64,000 nucleotides of DNA from Phoenix dactylifera (lineage: Eukaryota; Streptophyta; Magnoliopsida; Arecales; Arecaceae), in assembly GCF_009389715.1 (NCBI RefSeq), contig NW_024067666.1, positions 1,839,001 to 1,903,000 on the forward strand, written 5' to 3'. Under the pieces are notes generated by a model, which saw only the letters and a list, made by a program, of their open reading frames with translations, was not told the DNA's origin and searched no databases. The position numbers and the translations under genes were made by a program. Below, piece after piece: positions 46,082 through 59,200 of this stretch. Numbering within the stretch: the first letter of the stretch is position 1; each line of letters starts with the position of its first letter.

Positions 46082-48206
46082 CTAAATGTTGCGCCCCAAA
46101 TTCGGGATAAAATACAGCCATACTACCGAGGGGTACAACCCATGATAACATGAAGCCAACCATTTTATTTAGCTTCCAAACCATTTCAAACAAAATATAA
46201 TAAATAAAAGTCCAATTTGATCATCTACAAAGTAAACACTGATTCAGAGCATCTAAATCCAAACATAATTACCAAACCCATAATTCTTAATATTTAAAAA
46301 ATTACTAAGCTATAAATCTATGACTAACTAAAGAATTAAAGTTCTAATATTATTTGTTAAGTTTGCTGGCGCGAACCCTAAGCTTGGACCATCCTTCATC
46401 CCTACTAACCCTATTCATCTAGAAAGAAAAAAATAAAAATAAAGATATGTGAGCAACACAACTCAATAACTAAATCTTACCAGGTCAAGCATAAGTTTTT
46501 CTATGTTAGTGCATTATTTAAGAAAAATAATAGTTATGGCAAAAATAAAGCACTTACTAGTATAATATATTAAATCAAATCATAAAGTCAATCATGCATA
46601 CATAAATCATCAATATTTCATAAATATGGTTCCAAGTTCATATTGCAAATATATCCATAAATCATTCTTATGTCGTTTAGTATATTATAGTTCAAAATAT
46701 TGCTTACAGATATTAGTGCTATGGTCACTTTATACCCGCGATGGGGCATGTGTTCATAATCGATATAGATACATATTTTGAATACCAACTTTATACTCAC
46801 CGGCAGGACCTGTGTTCGTATGAATGCTAGCTTCGAGTATCGATCTTTTCCAAGTCTAGGGGTTCATGCATAGCTATTTGAGAGCTTTTCAAATATTTAT
46901 ATCTTTTTCTTAAAATATACGCATAAATAGATAAAAAATACTAAATGACACGATTAGATTCATATTTCATAAACAAACTATTTTCATTAAAAATATTCAT
47001 GAAACTATTTTTCATAATAAAGCATGATTTTCGTAATACATATGTTAATCCATAATTTTAAGAAAACTTGGCCTCTTTGCTAGCAATATCATATGCATGA
47101 AAAATATGATAATTTAAAAAATAATAAGAAGTGCAAAATCTACTTACCTTTTTCGCCTTAGATTGTCAAACTTTGCTAGGCGAATCAACTAAATCTATTT
47201 AAAATATTAGAAGCAAAATTAATTTCTATTCAAAGATTTGAATGGAATTAAAAATAATAAGGGATAAGAACAATTAGCTGAATGATAGCGTTAGATGGTT
47301 CCGAGTGCGTCAGGCTTGGGCGCTCCAAACAATGAATCATGGGGCACGAACTCGATCAAGGTCAAAGTCATTGAACAAGGTTCATCATTGTGGGTTTTAG
47401 GAACACTCTACAAAGCCATGGTGGTCATTTTGATAGGCTGGTCGAGCACCCAAGCAATTTAGGGCCTATTTGTGGGGGTTAACTCAAGTCCGTAGAACAG
47501 GTGGACATACCCTGTATTGAGATTCATGGGTCTATTTAGAGAAAGAAATAGGGATATGAGAGAAAAAGAAGAGAGAGAAAGAGAAGGATGGCCTCTCTCT
47601 CCTCCTCTTCTTTTCTTCTATTCTTTCTTCTTAGCAAAATAGAGTAAGAAGGAGGTGGACTGATGGCTGACCAAGGGGGTTAGGCAAGGCGGCAGCTGGC
47701 ATTGGTGGTGGCAACGGAGAGCGGCCGATGACGACTAGTGGGAGCGGTCGTGCTCAGTCAAAACAAAGAAAGAAAAAAAAAGAAGAGGTGCAGCGCCCAT
47801 AGTTGCCTTGGTGGCAGCCTTTTCGGCCCAAAGGAGTGGTGACAGAGGTGGAAAACTCACTGACGAGTGGCGTGAACGACAACTCTCGATCAACGGTGGC
47901 GATTTCCAACAGATCCTAATGAGAAGATGAGTGATGGTTCTCGGGATAAATTTGGCTCAACGACCTCTACGACCGATTGTTCGCTGGTTTCAACAGCCCC
48001 TACCAGCTACTGGTTGTTTGCACCAGCTCTGAGGAGTTCGCGCGGGCCGCACCTCCCTCGGCCTTGCCCCAACAGTGGTCGTTTCGGGCCGTTTGGGTAG
48101 GGGATCGCGATCCCTGTTCCGATTTATTTTTGTTTGGATTTTTGAATTTGAAGGCGAGTAGAACTTTGGTTCAGGTCAGGGCAGCTGGCCAAATTCTCAC
48201 ACTAAA
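46082..48206 (-). mobile_element. Solo LTR (2.1 kb) with CTAAA target duplication, minus orientation
   Basis: The body is 46087-48201 (2115 bp). On the plus strand it begins TGTTGCGCCCCAAATTCGGG and ends ATTCTCACA. On the minus strand this is TGTGAGAAT...GGGGCGCAACA, an ending much like that of the Tekay LTR (GGGGCGTGACA). CTAAA is present at 46082-46086 and 48202-48206. There is no primer site, coding domain or partner LTR. The GC/GA-rich part at 47.6-48.1 kb corresponds to the GC-rich first half seen in the Tekay LTR. Probably a related Ty3/gypsy family (inference). Confidence 0.75.
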
Positions 48207-48230
48207 TCAATCCGATTTTTCTCTTTGGGT

Positions 48231-48602
48231 AAAAGAGCCACTGAAGTGGTAGCGCAGTGGTACCATAGCCTTACTTCTAACCAAATAGTTCTGAGTTCGA
48301 AACGCACGGGCGTTGATTAAATTGTGGAGAGCGGATATTCCCTACTCGGACACGGGGTCTGGAAGAGCGTATTGGTCTGCTGGTAGCCTCGGTGGTGCCA
48401 GGTGTGACATACTCACACGGAGGGTTCGTACTGGAGCCCAGAGGGGTAACCAAAACGGACCCATGGGTGGGGAGGATATGAGTAAAACCGGCTGGGGTGC
48501 CCAATACACGGTCTACGCGGGGGTGGGCTTGTCCCTTCCTTCCTCCTTCTCCTTCTTTTTTTTTTTTTTTTTTTTTTTCTCCAGCAAAAAGAAAAAAAGA
48601 GC
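48231..48602 (+). mobile_element. tRNA-derived SINE with T-rich tail
   Basis: Near the 5' end TGGTAGCGCAGTGGTA is a good RNA polymerase III A box, and about 45 bp later GAGTTCGAAAC is a B box. A tRNA-unrelated body of about 250 bp follows, then a T run of about 23 (48556-48578). Plant SINEs such as Au and p-SINE also end in T runs. AAAAGAGC occurs at 48231-48238 and again at 48595-48602, a possible target duplication, though 16 bp separate the T run from the second copy. It lies 330 bp upstream of the S9 start codon. Confidence 0.72.
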
Positions 48603-48932
48603 TAACGTGATTTTAGAAAACCCCCGTCCAAACGTATTTTATGGGATCAGACGGGCCGGCTGGGATGAGTCAGATTCTGCTATCCAAATTCAGGATATCC
48701 TCCTCGGATATCATACAATCCATCCAAACATGGGGATAGCATCCACGCGTTTCCCCCTTCGTTTTTTTTCGCTAAAAACACACCCCCCCCCCCCCCCCCC
48801 CCTCTTCCGTTTTCGACTACCCGTTTTCGATACGGTTCCCACAGTGTTATGGGGCGGCTTCTACCACCCGCTTAAAACCTATCATCAGACTGTATATATC
48901 CTTCGAAACGAGAGAGGAGAAAAAAGGGCTCC
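48603..48932 (+). promoter_or_regulatory. Promoter region of the plastid S9 gene
   Basis: GC-mixed sequence between the SINE and the start codon. It contains a run of 20 C (48783-48802) and a TATATA at 48893-48898. If that were the TATA box the 5' leader would be only about 10 nt, so it may not be used as such. The start context GGCTCCATGG is favourable. Confidence 0.4.
48783..48802. repeat. Poly-C tract in the S9 promoter
   Basis: Twenty consecutive C residues about 130 bp upstream of the S9 start codon. Confidence 0.9.
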
Positions 48933-51900
48933 ATGGCGATCTCTCTCTCCTCCCTCACCTCCTCCTTCTCCTCTCTTTCCTTCTCCTCCCAAATCTCCTC
49001 GAAGCCGCGAACCCTCTCCCTCCCACGGATTCGGTCGCCCCCCAATGCCGCGCCCCTCCGGCGGAACCGTCCCTCCGCGATCGTCGCCTCCTCCTCTTCC
49101 ACCGCAGTCGCCTCCGTGGCCGGCGGCACGTTCGCCCCCACGACGGCGGGCCTGGAAGGGATGAGCTTGGAGAAGTACGTGAAATCGAGGCTTCCAGGCG
49201 GGTTCGCTGCCCAGAAGATCATCGGGACCGGCCGGAGGAAATGCGCTATAGCTCGCGTTGTACTCCAAGAAGGGACCGGAAAGGTCATCATCAACTACCG
49301 GGACGCCAAGGTCGGGAAACCTTTCCCCAGTGCTATCAAAAATTTATATATAGGTTATTTTTCCAGTTGTGATAGTTTGCTGAAATTTGGGCTCTTTTTT
49401 CCCCACTCATTTGCTTCCTTGAATTAATTTTTCTTCTCTATATTGCTTTTGAGAAGAAGAATTAACTTATTGCAGTTTTATAGCGTTTGATTTTGTAAGG
49501 AAGTTTTGGGTGGCTCCCTTTTGCTGAAATTTGGATTCTTTCGTTTCCTTCAATCTTTTATGTGTTGGAAAGAATTCTGCTTCTCTCTATGATTCCGTTA
49601 TGAGAAAGAAGAAATTTTTGGCGCTATAACAACTCTAGATTGGGTGAAAAATTCTTGCATCATTCGTATAAGTGTCAAATGAAGTGTCTTTCCTTTGACA
49701 AAATTGGGAATCTTTTGTTCCCCATTTATTGTTCTTCTTTGAAAGATTCGTACTTTTCTATACTGCCATTGTTGAAAAACAACAATTTTTGGGCAGTGCA
49801 ATACATCTAAATTTGATGGGGAACTGCTTGTCATTGTTTCAAATTGCTCCTGACAGAAATTTAGTATTTTTAGACCTTATTACAATTTTTTGGTAGGCAA
49901 ACCTCGGTGGAAATCTGGGACAAGGAGGAGATGTTTACTAACAATCTGATAATTTTCTCGATGATTGCCAAACTGAAAGAAATAAATCTCAGTAAAATTT
50001 CACTATAGTCATGACCAGATTGTCGAGCTTCCCTAATGCTAGGGCGGCTTTGAGCCCAGTTGCTATACTAAATGTAATAGAGTTCAATTTATGTCAGCAT
50101 TTGATCAATATTACACTGCAAACAGGTTGGTTGGCCTGAAAACTTGAATTGCCCTAAATCTGGACAAGCATATGTTTGTTCAAGATCTTATCTGCATCAT
50201 TCATTATGTGAATTGATTCTTAAAACAATCTGACTCTCATTTGTTTATGCACCTAAAGGGTCAATATTAGGTGCAATGGATCTACCCTAATCAGACTTGA
50301 TCCAAGACACAAATTGATACATGTATGCTTTTCTATAGTTATCTCAATATTCCATTAGTGCTAGATAGTAGCATTCTAGTGCTTAATAATTCTAATGAAA
50401 CACTAACCTAATCAGACTTGATCCAGGACACAAATTGAAACACTTCTTTTTTCGTTATTTAGAAGCATGATATGATGTGCCAAGTGCATTCTGCTTTTCA
50501 TTATGAGCAGACAAAGGTGATATATGAGGATTGAATAATTAAGTTAATTTCATTTGACATATAGGATTATGCTGCATTCATTATAAGATTGTGAATCTTC
50601 TTGTATACTTGCCACAAGGAGAACAAACTTCTTAAGAGCCACGAAGTGAGGAAGCTACCACTAGCCAAACTTGTCCACATGATCTTTCTAGGACTTCAAT
50701 CCAAACGATGCAATGTAATGTATTTACCTTGCCTGACCCAATGATTTTAAGTGGGTCTGCTTGCACATTAACTTTGGTGGAGATTTTGATGGGTCTTACT
50801 TGGGTCAAGATCTCTGACCCGACTGGATCTATTTGAGCCTGCATGCTAGAGTGAGTTCCTTGTCATTGTCATTGCTAGGCATTGGGAATACATTAAAGTT
50901 CACTTATGATGCATACTTACAAAACTACTTTGAGGTTGTCCACCAGTTTGGTTACACAAGCAATCACCATTATCTGGTAAAGTCATGATTGGTGGCCAAC
51001 CATAAAATGTAAATAAATGAAGACAACTCTTCTAGTCAACCTGGCATATCTATTTTGCCCTTGTCGTTCACACCTTGTTTTGAGCTTGACATCTTCTTCT
51101 CTCTTTTTTTGGGGGGGTGGGGGGGGGGGGGGGGGGGGGGGGGGAAGGGGCGAGGATAGGAAAGGTGATTTTTGGAGTCCTATGACTAGATTAGTCCATA
51201 GTCGGTCTGAGTGCCTGACCTATCATATTAATTATGGTTTTTTGAAAGGGGTTCTAGAAAGATGAGATCTTTTCCTTACTAGAATATATTTTAAGGTGGG
51301 TAAACAAATTTTGTTGAAGCTTTTGAGAGATTCCTAGTATTTTTGCTCTCCTATTGGAGTTGCTGTATCATTTGCCTTGCTTAAAGAGTTGAATTGCTAA
51401 TGGACTGGGTTGGGATATTTGGTCCATTTAATGGTATGGAACTTCTAAAAGGCATTTAATTGTTCCTTAATTTATTGAAAGTGAGAAACAAACCATGATG
51501 ACCAAGATTTGTCAAACAGGTACCGGGCATCGTATCGGCCGGTGATCGGTTCGGCACTGTGTTGGTACGTACCATACTGACTGAATTGTACCGGAACTAG
51601 GAGGATGGAGAGGGAGAGAGAAGAGAGAGGAGAGGGAAGGGGGCGAGAGAGGAGAGAGAGAGGTGAGTGAGAGAGAAAGGAGAGAACAGAGAGGGAGAGA
51701 AAGAAACAGAGGGAGGGATGTGTACAATTCTATCGTTGTCGTCATTGTCATCACTGGTGGTGTGGTGGTGATGAAACTCTAGTTCTAGCGAGAGAGGGGA
51801 GCAAGAGAGAGCGGAGGGCTTCCTCAAACAGAGAGGGCGAGAAAGAAAGAGGGAGAGATGAACAAAAGAGAGCGGAGAGTGAGAGAGAGGGATGAGTACC

Positions 51901-53241
51901 GGTTCATCATCGTTTTCATTGTCATTGTTGGTAGAAGCAGCAGTGATGAAACCCTAGCCCTAACGAGAGAGGCGAGCAGGACAGTGGAAGGTTATATAAA
52001 GCCTGAATACAAACCAAATCAGAAGCCTGTTCTGTCCCGCTAACTGATTGGTTCCTGATAGTTTGTCCGTTGATCATGACCATCGAGCCCAAGCTTTTCT
52101 ATACATGGCACTAGGACCATATGGTCTACTTATATAACTGATCTTTATCAAAGGAGCTGCCTGCTCCCAGCAGAGTTGCTAGGCAGCTTGTTCAAAGTTA
52201 TAATCCTCCTATGTAGTATAGGGTCCATACCTTGAACTCTCCGCTGTTTATATTTAGTTCTGAAGAGATAATGGAATATAATTGATTCCAAAGGAGGTCT
52301 GAAGATATCTCAGATACAAGTCTCAGTTTTTTGTGCCTTGTTAAAATAGGTGGTAAATGTACTTTATTTGTTGAACGTATATGCTTAGGCAGAGCCTTTA
52401 TTTCTCATTGAAGAAAGGCTCTGCTGCTGCTTTTAAGTGTGTGCACCTGTGCATGCTTTTCTGTATGTTTGCATGTATTGTGGCAGGCTGTCTGTTCAGT
52501 ACAAGTATGCGAAGACAATGAAACTCATAGTTCTATGTTGGGCACCAAGCACAGGTAGAATGATTTTATGTCCTCATATTTTGACATATCTGTGACTATT
52601 TAGTTTATTTCTTTTCAGCCTTCTGCACCACTATTTATTAACATCACTATGGTTCCAAATGTGATTTGCAATTTCTTCATTTGCAGTTCTATTTAAAAAT
52701 ATTAATCGTAAGATGTGAACAATGGGCTTACATTCACTTGCCATGTTACAATTGCAACTCTCAATCTTCTTTAAGGCATTTGATGCTCTCGAAGCATCAT
52801 TTCATTGTACTGATTGATTGCTAAACTAGCAACTCTAATCTATTTAATATGCATGCTGATGTTTTCTACCTTTAAAGAGTTTTAAAAAGTGTTGCAGAAG
52901 TCTGTTGTCACATAGACTTCTAGATTTACTGATTATGGGGATGCAATTAACAGGAATATCTCCAAGGAAATCCTTTGTGGCTGCAATATATCAGAACTCC
53001 CTTAGTGACTTTAGGGTATGACAGTGGCTACGATGTTTTTGTTAAAGCTCATGGCGGTGGGCTCTCAGGTCAGGCACAGGCGATTTCTCTTGGTATTGCA
53101 CGTGCTTTGCTTAAGGTCAGTGAGAACCATAGGGCTCCTTTGAGGAAAGAAGGTCTTCTGACAAGAGATTCTCGAGTTGTAGAAAGGAAGAAAGTTGGTC
53201 TCAAGAAGGCACGGAAAGCCCCTCAATACTCAAAGCGTTAA
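48933..53241 (+). CDS. RPS9: 30S ribosomal protein S9, chloroplastic
   Basis: Exon 1 is 48933-49310 (126 codons, ending IINYRDAK before GTCGGG) and exon 2 is 52954-53241 (starting EYLQGNPLW after AACAG). Phase 0, 221 residues. It is a component of the small subunit of plastid ribosomes; its C-terminus reaches the P-site tRNA. The first 50 or so residues are Ser-rich with basic residues and few acids, as in a plastid transit peptide. Conserved S9 parts are [60 protein letters not shown] and the invariant end QYSKR, which matches the bacterial ending QFSKR. Nuclear-encoded, as in other land plants. The bacterial-type S9 with a transit peptide excludes cytosolic S16. Confidence 0.96.
51111..51144. 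repeat. Poly-G tract (about 34 nt, one T)
   Basis: Seven G, one T and then about 26 G, preceded by a T run. It lies in the sense strand of the S9 intron and could fold as a G-quadruplex in the pre-mRNA. Confidence 0.9.
51518..52000. repeat. TACCGG repeat joined to a GA-rich tandem duplication
   Basis: After the TACCGG-type head come two imperfect copies (about 51660-51830 and 51850-51985) of a GA-rich block followed by a CATTGTCAT.ACTGGTGG / CATTGTCATTGTTGGTAG core and GATGAAAC(T/C)CTAG.(T/C)CTA.CGAGAGAG. It is probably one composite repeat inserted in the intron. Confidence 0.65.
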
Positions 53242-54780
53242 AAGGTAGATTTTAGAGCAAATGCCTTCTGTTCATTGTGTTCTTTTCCGTGGTTTTGTGG
53301 TACATATCAACATATCTCTGCTTGCAGATAGTGTGATCGGTTGATCTTTTCTTGAACGACCATGGCCAGCTTTTCTCCTGTTCTACCTTTATTTTGTCAG
53401 TTCCTAGAAACTGATAAAATATGGGTAGAGAGAGTGAGATGGTTGTGCAAAATTTGACAAGAAGATCCAGTTTTGGTTTCACCTTATTTCTGTTCCACAT
53501 TCTATGAGGTGACCAATTTGTCCAGTTTCACCTCTGCAATCTATGAGGCCACCAATCTGCCTACTTATACCCTGTTTCTTTTCTGCATTCCATGAGGGTG
53601 CCAATCTGTTTTCATTTAGAAAAGTCAGAACTTGCTGTTAACAAATGTTCCGCTACCTTTGTCTCAAATGTTTGGGACTGTTACTTTCCCATATGGTAAA
53701 TGCATAGTTGTATTGAGAAAGGGGAATAGCTGTTTGGTGTATTTGCTCTAGTGGTTGCACTGACCGGTTATAGTTCTTTTCTGTGATTATTTGGAGATTT
53801 AGATAAAACATAAATCTCGTTGTTATTGTTACCCCTGTGCAGGTTCTGTAAGGAACTCTTGCAAACTGAGTTTGTTTACTTCAGACAAGCAAGTCCTCTC
53901 TTCAGGCCGACTGCTTGCTAGAGGATTGGTTGCATCAGGCTTTTTCATTCCATGTCTCTTCGATGTACAGTTGTTGAATGTCTATTGTCGTCTGCTTATT
54001 TTTCAAACCTACGTTTTGCTGCCTGGACTGCCAGTTCCATTCAGATGGTTCAAATTAAAGTAAATTGCGTTATCTTGTGGAATGCTGTCCTCTATTTTCC
54101 TTTCTATTAGAATCTGGATGTTGACCAAAGTTAGATATATCTTCTGCCCAAATGGGTAGTTAGTCTCGAAATATAGAGCTAATCCTCCATTGCCTTCAAC
54201 TGCAAACTAGCTTCAATTTCCAGAGCTGGGTCAGACACTCTTAATTCATGGCACTCTAGACTACTTGGAGCATGCGCTCTCCCCTTTGAGCTGAACCTCT
54301 ACTTTGTTGCATTCAGTTTGCTGTAAAGCACAACTTCAACCAAGAGATCCAACTCAAAGGATTTATTTATTTATTTAGAGATAAGGGGAGGAAGATCCAC
54401 TCATATTATAATTATCTAAGCGTAGAGTTTTTGGATGCACCATCTAAGAATTGAACTTTGAATTTCCGGTTGCTAACCAAAGGGATTTCGGGTAAGCCCT
54501 AATCAGGAATGTGCAGAAACTTACGGCTGATCATCAATCTGATGTCAATTCTTCTGTAAGTATGAATTCACTGTTAGATTCCATTGATTGATTAGAATTA
54601 AAGGCTGCCCTTTCCTTTCAATAACTGCACTGTAGTCGGGATTTGCTTGCTACCCGGCATTGAACTCATGCTTATAATTGAAATTATGGTGTCTTCTATG
54701 AGGATAAGCCCATACTGTCCAAGATGCATAACAGGTCCCAGTATCAAAGATATGGTGTCTGCACACATATGCCCATGCAC

Positions 54781-54782
<2 letters not shown>
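53242..54782. other. 3' flank of the S9 gene, intergenic
   Basis: This starts with the S9 3' UTR. Three short near-repeats of the phrase CTATGAGG(T/C)..ACCAATTTG / CTATGAGGCCACCAATCTG / CATGAGGGTGCCAATCTG lie at about 53500-53610. I see no other gene. Confidence 0.45.

Positions 54783-54874
<92 letters not shown>
54783..54874. repeat. (AT)46 microsatellite
   Basis: About 46 AT dinucleotides, followed by GATG, then CG and CA dinucleotide runs. Highly likely to vary in length between individuals. Confidence 0.97.
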
Positions 54875-54878
<4 letters not shown>

Positions 54879-54914
54879 CGCGCGCGCACACATGCATGTT
54901 CTAATTATTAGATA

Positions 54915-55140
54915 AACTAGAATGAGAATCATAGTAAAATAAATTTGAGGATGGAATGGGGTCCAAGCCATAAGTATCCAATATTTGATAACATTACCAA
55001 TTCAATCTATAAAGTCTATTTTATCAGATTACCTAGGGCGAGAATCATCATAGTAGAATCAATTTGAGGACAGGATTGGGTCCAAGCTACAAGTATCCGA
55101 TATTCAATAACATTGTCAATTCAGTCTATAAAGTATATAA
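54915..55140. repeat. Tandem duplication, about 120-bp unit
   Basis: The segment from GAGAATCATAGTAAAATAAA to CAATCTATAAAGT (about 54921-55014) is repeated with scattered changes at about 55042-55133. Confidence 0.85.
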
Positions 55141-56257
55141 AATACTGTTTTTTATTATCTGAATCAATTTTGAGATCTATCGTGGTACCAGTCTAGCAGT
55201 CCGACCGGCAAAATAATAGATCGAGATACAGAATTTGTAGGAGCTGGATTTCAGTGCAGCAGTGCCGATTTTTTGCCATGGAGTGCTCGTCTTGCCCAAG
55301 CCCACAAGACTATAAAGACTAAAAATGAATTAGCAAACAAAGAATATATATATGTACGAATACTTGAGGCTATTAATAAAAGCAACCTTGATTCATTTGG
55401 TGAATAAGTGCATCTATTATCAAGAACTTAGCTAATATTGAAACCCTTAGCCCTTTATACAAGAATGAGAGAGTTCCAAGTGAGGCCTATCTTATGGTTA
55501 ACTCCCCCCCTCCCCTCCTTGGAATTGTGTTGGTGCTACAGTTGAATTTCCACAAATATCTTAGGAATTTTGATGTGGCTATGGCGATCATGGAAGCAAG
55601 GTTAGCATAGGCTTTGGGCAATTGGCATGTTTTAGCAAGGTTCCATACGGTTGGTATGATTTGAGATGGGCAACTGCCTTTTGGCAAATCAAGCTCATGC
55701 GAGCTAGGCTATACTTCATATTGACTCAAATAATAAGCGAGTTTGAGTTTGCCCCTATCTTGTAATTGAGTTGTAAATAAATAATCTTGATGTTTCTGAA
55801 GACCTAGAGGTACTTATTTTTGTATCCTTCCTTAGGTCTTGGCCTATAAAGTGAAATATTTTTTTTTTCATTAAAAGCAGCATTCAAATAGTTTTAATAT
55901 GAGTACAATCTGCCAAATTAAAAGGAAGAAAATGATATAGAGGGTAGGGTATATCTCCGATCCTAGCCCAAATCAATTCATATACCGAGCCATAAAGGAA
56001 TCACAGCAAATGCTATATTATTACTCATCATTCCCGTTCGCACCTTTACCTAGTCAGACCACTGAGTCGACTCAACGATCACCCGGACCGAGTTATTCGA
56101 GTTCCTCCCATCTCATATTCGTACAATAGTATCCCTAATTCGGCTCTCGCTCGGTGGACGGACCTTGGTATTCTCGTCGATGGGTAGCTTTCCTGTCTGA
56201 AGGGAGAAAGAACGCGCCAAAACCCTAATTCCAACCTTGCCCTCCAGTTCACCGCCG
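55141..56257 (+). promoter_or_regulatory. Intergenic and upstream region of the TOD1-like gene
   Basis: No gene is recognised up to about 56000. The last 150 bp are GC-richer and include AAAACCCTAATTCC at about 56218, a telobox-type motif common in plant leaders. No clear TATA box. Confidence 0.4.
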
Positions 56258-59200
56258 ATGTCCTCCTCGATGCTTAACAGCATCTCCGTCTCCGTCTCCG
56301 ACGACGACGAGGTTGCCGGCCGAATGCGGGTCCGGGTCCGCCACAAGCGCAAGAAACCCGGCGCCCGGGGGCGGGCTGATTTCTGCCGGAAAATCGTGAG
56401 GAAGGCGATACGGTGGTGGACGGTGCTGCTCTTCCTCCCGGCGATCGCGCTGCTCCTCGTCGAGAGCTCGAAGCTTGCAAGGAAGCCCCAGGGGGAGCCC
56501 AAATCGGAGCCCGTCCCAGCAGAGGAGTCGACGGGGAACCTAAACCGCCTCGACCCCACCACCAGAATCGTCAGGGGCGTTAGAGAGCGTAAGATGATTC
56601 GAATCGCTTGGTTGTTCTTTCTTCTTTCTGGATTTCTGGCAGTTTTTCTTGAAAAAATTGAAAGAATTGATCTTTTTGCTTTTCTGGTATGGAAAAAACC
56701 CTAACGAATTTTAGTAATTTAGTAAAAAAAATGTAATTGTGTGGATTTAGTAAATATTCTGTCCTCTTTACAGTTTGCTGGGCATGCAATGATTTAGGGT
56801 TCACCAACCTCGGAGGGAGTTTTATGTTTTAAAATAGGATCTTTAACTAATAAATGGATTAGAAAGTGGAAACTTGAGGAAATGCAGTGTTATATATCAT
56901 TCGATTAATTTATTTCTTTTTGCTAACAGTTCGAGATGGTACATTGTCTAAGCAACGTGGCCAATAAGGGGAAAGGATAGTTCAGAGGTTCTTGTTTGGT
57001 CCCCAATTTACGGGTCAAAATGAAGGAATAAAAAAAAGTATATCTTGTTTCTGCCATGTAGTAAAAGCTTTGTATATTCTTATAAATTTTCAAGAAGAAT
57101 ATGTGGCGATAATTGGTAAGAATATTTGAGGAACTGCTCAGATGAATAACTCCCATAGACAATGATGCTACTAGGATTGTGTTAGTGGGGAGGGTATGAG
57201 TTCGAAAGAAAGGGAGGGAATGGGGGTAGAGATCCATCTTCTTATTTTTTAGGATGATTCCGAACTGAAAGAGCTACAGGTTATGGAGGTAGATCTATGT
57301 TGCTACCGTCCAATTATAAGATTATGACTGTTAAACATTATAGTATATTTACATATTCCTCCAACTTTTTTTTTTGTTGTTAAAACATACCAGCCTTACC
57401 TATGCTCAACGTTTAATATTGAGCTGGGTTCAATTTTAAGAGCTGAAAGTTGTGGATATCGATGTTGATCAGTTAGCCATGGTCCTGGACCCGTGTATAA
57501 CAGATTTCAGACACATGAGATGGTAGAATGGTAAGTAGTGACTCAAAAGGTTTGCTCATAGATTTGCTGAATACGTACCGTCGAGTCTTTCTGTTTATCT
57601 TCACTTTCTGAAGCATCCTAAACAGACTCAATCTGCTTGTTTCCTCACTATAAAAAAACTTTTGCAACTTTATAATGTTAGTCTGTTCTTTATAACTTCA
57701 CTGTCCAATCCAAGTTTGGAGCTTCTTTTCTTAAAAAATTATATTTTCTGGATTTGACAGCTTGCCTGAAGATGCTCAGTCAAGAAAAATTACAGAAACT
57801 GGAGTTTCCTTCTAGTGCAGAACCCAATGTTCCCCTCAAGAGAGTTGTATATAAATCAGATTCAGGAGAACAACTTGCTGCAGGCAATGCCACACTTTTG
57901 CCTCAGTATGCTGGAGGTACTAGATTGAATTTATTCACTGGAATTCAAACGCTTCATGAGAGAGAAAAAAGTTTCAAGGTTCTATTCTGCACCTAATTAA
58001 TGTTCAGTTTTCAAGAGTTCTTTTTGCCCAAAATTCCTTGTAAAATTTGATGCCCAGGGTGTCTTATTGCAATGAAACTTACCAAAGTGTAATTTAATGT
58101 CAAACTTCTGCCTAAATGATTGCCTTGCAAATTGTGATGGATCTTCCTCCCTGGTTGTGTTTCTTTTTTTGGTTTACTTTAGCATATTTTTTATGTGCAC
58201 TCATGATCGTTTCCAGGTGAATGAAACTGCTGTGGTGCATTGTGGTTTCTACAGTGAAAATGGTGGTTTTAAGATTTCTGATGATGACAAAAATTACATG
58301 AAAACTTGCAAAGCTGTTGTATCTACATGTGCATTTGGTGGCGGGGATGATCTCTACCAACCTATTGGAATGACAGAGGCGTCACTTGAAAAGGTTTTGT
58401 TTTGCAAAGTTCTGTTTCATTTGTTCTGTGGTTCTGTCTGCTTATGCATCGAGCTTTTCTTAATGCAGGTTTGCTATGTGGCATTTTGGGATGAAATCAC
58501 TCTCTCAGCTCAGGAAGCAGAAGGAAAAGTAATTGGTGATGACCATATGATTGGTAAATGGCGTATCGTGGTTGTTAGAGATCTTCCTTTTGCAGATCAA
58601 CGGTTGAATGGAAAAATACCGAAGGTAGAGAAACAGTTGTGAATGTACATGGTACTTATTGTTCAATGCTTATGATGATCTTCTTGTAAATATTTTGAGA
58701 TGTTCACTGTCTTTCAGCTTTTCCAGGCAGTATCTTCATCTCTTTGATGCTTCACCCCCAACCCACCCCCCCCTCCTTTCCAAAATTGGCTATTAGTGTT
58801 CAGTTTTATTAGTCCTCATTCACTAGGAATTCCTATTTAGGGCCACCTCTTGTATGTTATTTCAAGCTTTTCCGTACCGTTTCTCACAATTCGCATCAAT
58901 GTTTCATTAAGTCTTCTCCTCATCTATCAATACAAATTAAATTACCTCTTCTTATTCAGCCCTCCTAAAGTCTTTGTTGTACATATCTATAGCATCTCAA
59001 TCAATTTTCAATGATTTTGTTATCACTTTGTCTTTAACTTGTGTAAACTTTTCTAAGGTATTCATCTCTCAATTTATTCTTTATAGTTTTACCACACATT
59101 CATCTTAAAATTCTCATTTCTATCATGCTCAACTTGTTTTTCTGAATCCTCTTTATTGCCTCATATTTTGAGTCATACAACACCAGAGGCTTTATTGCAA

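Larger units (their letters stand above)
49311..52953 (+). other. Intron of the plastid S9 gene
   Basis: This is a 3643-bp GT-AG intron. It includes a long G run (51111-51144), a TACCGG-type repeat (about 51520-51600) and a GA-rich imperfect duplication (51600-52000). No gene is nested in it. Confidence 0.85.

Noticed and set aside
48239-48310. tRNA gene suggested by A-box and B-box sequences
   Set aside because: No acceptor stem or anticodon arm pairs. The boxes belong to a tRNA-derived SINE head.
48313-49164. 283-residue plus-strand open frame
   Set aside because: It crosses the SINE body, its T tail and the promoter C run, then reads the S9 first exon out of frame. The S9 frame from 48933 is the real one.
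54598-54971. Open frames rich in Ile-Tyr repeats
   Set aside because: They are translations of the (AT)46 microsatellite.
56237-56257. Upstream start of the TOD1-like protein (seven extra residues)
   Set aside because: That reading begins at a TTG. The first in-frame ATG is 56258 and fits the family's N-terminus.
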